NCBI RefSeq assembly: GCF_001700435.1
Contig: NZ_LYPC01000028.1
Coordinates: 681,267-745,266 of the forward strand
DNA from: Paenibacillus pectinilyticus
GTDB lineage: Bacteria; Bacillota; Bacilli; Paenibacillales; NBRC-103111
DNA length: 64,000 nucleotides
Direction: 5' to 3'
Below are positions 62,305 through 64,000 of the stretch, piece by piece. Under the pieces are notes generated by a model, which made no database searches, was not told where the DNA came from, and saw nothing but the letters and a program-made list of their open reading frames with translations. Both the position numbers and the translations under genes were made by a program. Every line of letters begins with the position of its first letter. Within the stretch, counting starts at the first letter, position 1.

Positions 62305-62945
62305 GAAGAAATCTCCTTTCTATGTGAATTTACTGCAAAATATAATTATTATAAATGACTACCACTCTAATTTCTGGAACAGCTCGCTCTATAGATTAGT
62401 TATGTCTTTCTCCAATTCGAAAGATTTCGACCGATGCGACATTACATTCAATGCCGTATAGTTGATCAAGCAAACCCTTTGAGAAGTATGCACCGCACAA
62501 ATTCCTTCATCGATTGATTATAGAAAAGATAAACCAAGATAAGAAACTAAAAAAAGCTACCCCTCCAATGCTTGTAATTACATTTTTTATTCACGGTAAA
62601 AAAGATATAGGGATATATTGGCGGTGGAGTTGAGCATGTTACCAACAATCATGAGGAGCATGATGTATCACTGGATATAAACAAAGAAGTTAATAGTTAA
62701 GGCCTTGTCTTCCTGTTCATTTAAGGCTTCGCCATATTAATGGTATTGAATTCATAGACAGATGTAAAGTTATATTTACTGGATTGTTCAGGCGATGCCA
62801 AACGTAATTCTTGATGCAATTACTGCATGACTACTTGATTAGTTTAAGCGCGGCTGTATACTGTTAGAAATACAGTTCGATTTCCAATTTTCGCAATCTA
62901 CGAATATTTCACCACATTAATCATTATTTCACATCCAATTAAATA

Positions 62946-62985
62946 ATAAAGTTCCGACAATCTGAAAGATCGGAACTTTATAATA
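62946..62985. terminator. Stem ATAAAGTTCCGA / TCGGAACTTTAT
   Basis: Perfect 12-bp arms in the gene-free stretch; the A/T ends could act on either strand. Confidence 0.6.
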
Positions 62986-63356
62986 TTAACGCTTAGATTA
63001 ATTACTAACAATAATGTCACTCAACAGTAATATAGTAATATAAAAAAAGGCTAACAGGACATCGTGCCGGCAGCCTTCTCTTGATATCTATTGAGCTCTA
63101 TGATCGCATGTGTGAACAAGTTACTACATTGGATATTTGCCATGCTTAAACGAAGAGAAGCGTACCTCGAGATGATTTAATTGGAAATCAAACGAAATCA
63201 AAGAAAAACTTTCCAAAGCAATTTTGGAGGGTTATTGGCATGCTCAGTAATTAGTATAGCACCATCTTCTCGCTTTTCTATTGAAAAATCTTGACAAGTT
63301 ATTAGCTGGTTAGCTTAACGCTCTGTCGCTATTCAACTACCTTATCTTCTCAAGAG

Positions 63357-63396
63357 AAAAAACCACCATACATCATAATGGTTTTATGTTTTTTTA
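63357..63396 (+). terminator. Stem AAAACCA / TGGTTTT with T-run
   Basis: Followed by ATGTTTTTTT; its upstream gene is not visible. Confidence 0.5.
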
Positions 63397-63486
63397 TATA
63401 GTCGAATTACAAAGTTGTGAAGATATGTTTTGAGGATCTTATTTCACGAATTACTAGTCGGTAATGGCTAATTACCTCCCTAATAG

Positions 63487-63530
63487 CAAAACGAGGCGAC
63501 CGATCAATCCACGGCAGCCTCGTTTTTTTA
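63487..63530. terminator. Terminator at the 3' end of the aldo/keto reductase
   Basis: AAACGAGGC / GCAGCCTCGTTT arms with an imperfect inner part; A-run and T-run on both sides make it two-way. It overlaps the reductase stop codon. Confidence 0.7.
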
Positions 63531-64000
63531 ATCCATACCTCGTAGCTCAACAAAGGCCTGATCATCAAGCATAACGTCTCCAGCGGCACAAGAATCCTCC
63601 AGTTGACTGCTATTTTTGCAACCTGAAATCGGAAAGACAGGAAACGGATGAGCAAGTAAGTAACCAAGAGACACCTGGGTCATCGTTAGATCCAAACGTT
63701 CCGCGATCGATTCGACACTTTTTAGCTTATGTAAGTTTTTTTCATTACAAAGGTTCCATACGTTTTTATTCTCAGGACTAGGTTCGAGTAACATTTCGCT
63801 TTTATATCGGCCGCTAAAAAAGCCTGAGGCCTGTGCATTATAAGGGATTGCAGGCATCCCTGTACGTTCGTGATAAGCAAGCTCATTTTTGTCCAATGTA
63901 ACCAGTGTAGGATCGCTTCCTTGATAATACGAAGCAAGGCTCCATTTAGTTTGGCTGGCAGCAAACCCTTGCAATCCTTTGCTTAATGAATATTGCAGTG
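63528..64000 (-). CDS. Aldo/keto reductase (5' part beyond the window)
   Basis: C-terminal 157 residues of an NAD(P)H-dependent aldo/keto reductase; the frame is open to the right edge. GFAASQTKWSLASYYQGS, MPAIPYNAQASGFFSGRY, LTMTQVSLGYLLAHPFPVFPISGCKNSSQLEDSCAA are typical of the C-terminal barrel and cofactor-binding loops of this family. Substrate unknown. Confidence 0.85.
   Translation of the reverse strand, partial: LQYSLSKGLQGFAASQTKWSLASYYQGSDPTLVTLDKNELAYHERTGMPAIPYNAQASGFFSGRYKSEMLLEPSPENKNVWNLCNEKNLHKLKSVESIAERLDLTMTQVSLGYLLAHPFPVFPISGCKNSSQLEDSCAAGDVMLDDQAFVELRGMD

Larger units (their letters stand above)
62305..63486. other. Gene-free stretch before the aldo/keto reductase
   Basis: About 1.2 kb. 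A short in-frame piece near 62620-62698 (GGVEHVTNNHEEHDVSLDIN, preceded by a stop) may be the tail of a lost gene. Three terminator-like stems are present. A sequence like the cassette motif (GTTATTAGCTGGTTAGCTT, about 63288-63306) occurs once. Confidence 0.45.

Noticed and set aside
62620..62698. Short frame GGVEHVTNNHEEHDVSLDIN
   Set aside because: Preceded by a stop codon and without a start; at best the end of a lost gene.

Overview
The window looks like a chromosomal piece of an endospore-forming Bacillales bacterium, most likely Paenibacillus or a close relative. The reasons are Bacillus-type Shine-Dalgarno sites (AGGAGG), a biotin ECF transporter with a BirA-like operator, BceRS-BceAB and YesMN-type two-component systems, CcpA cre sites, a BclA-like collagen protein, a spore-type manganese catalase, and a YheC/D-type ATP-grasp coat protein. 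No rRNA, tRNA or CRISPR array was seen. The genus is an inference from gene content.

Layout. 1-4.1 kb: tail of a sugar ABC permease, then a biotin uptake system with a fused EcfA-EcfT protein, a second EcfA and divergent bioY. 4.2-18.4 kb: an SLH protein, a beta-propeller lipoprotein, a MATE pump, a yxlEFG-like ABC operon, small stress or repair genes, an OmpR-type two-component system, and a MarR/SDR pair. 18.5-28.3 kb: a secreted protein beside a two-component system, a complete BceRS-BceAB peptide-antibiotic module, and a TetR-controlled ABC-2 type membrane protein.

At about 28.4 kb the DNA becomes clearly more AT-rich. The boundary carries four spaced 16-bp repeats that resemble the TnsB-binding ends of Tn7-like transposons. 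They are followed by two TniQ/TnsD-like zinc-finger proteins (28.5-32.6 kb), a TetR gene, a ribbon-helix-helix protein and unknown genes, but no transposase. 32.7-37.4 kb holds single-gene modules (IseA-like inhibitor, zinc-ribbon protein, immunity-like protein, lipase/TetR, zinc alcohol dehydrogenase). Most are followed just after the stop codon by copies of one degenerate motif around CGTTAGCT.

37.4-49.9 kb is a low-density, spore-flavoured region: many very small genes with good ribosome sites (including two paralogous CxxC...CxxC micro-proteins), BclA-like protein, ATP-grasp coat protein, Mn catalase, DUF3231 protein, a DUF4037 pseudogene and a stray copy of an alcohol-dehydrogenase tail. 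50-62.3 kb is a carbohydrate locus: solute-binding protein, two permeases, a GH63-like and a secreted GH95-like glycosidase with duplicated CBM35-like modules, plus a YesN-type regulator and YesM-type kinase, with cre sites. The window ends in a truncated aldo/keto reductase.

Among the less expected signals are: a three-copy family of about 60-nt C-rich RNA-like elements (near 8.8, 16.6 and 36.1 kb) with a compensatory base-pair change in the terminator stem; the Tn7-like boundary with TniQ-like genes; the repeated motif behind the cassette-like genes; and the micro-protein family.
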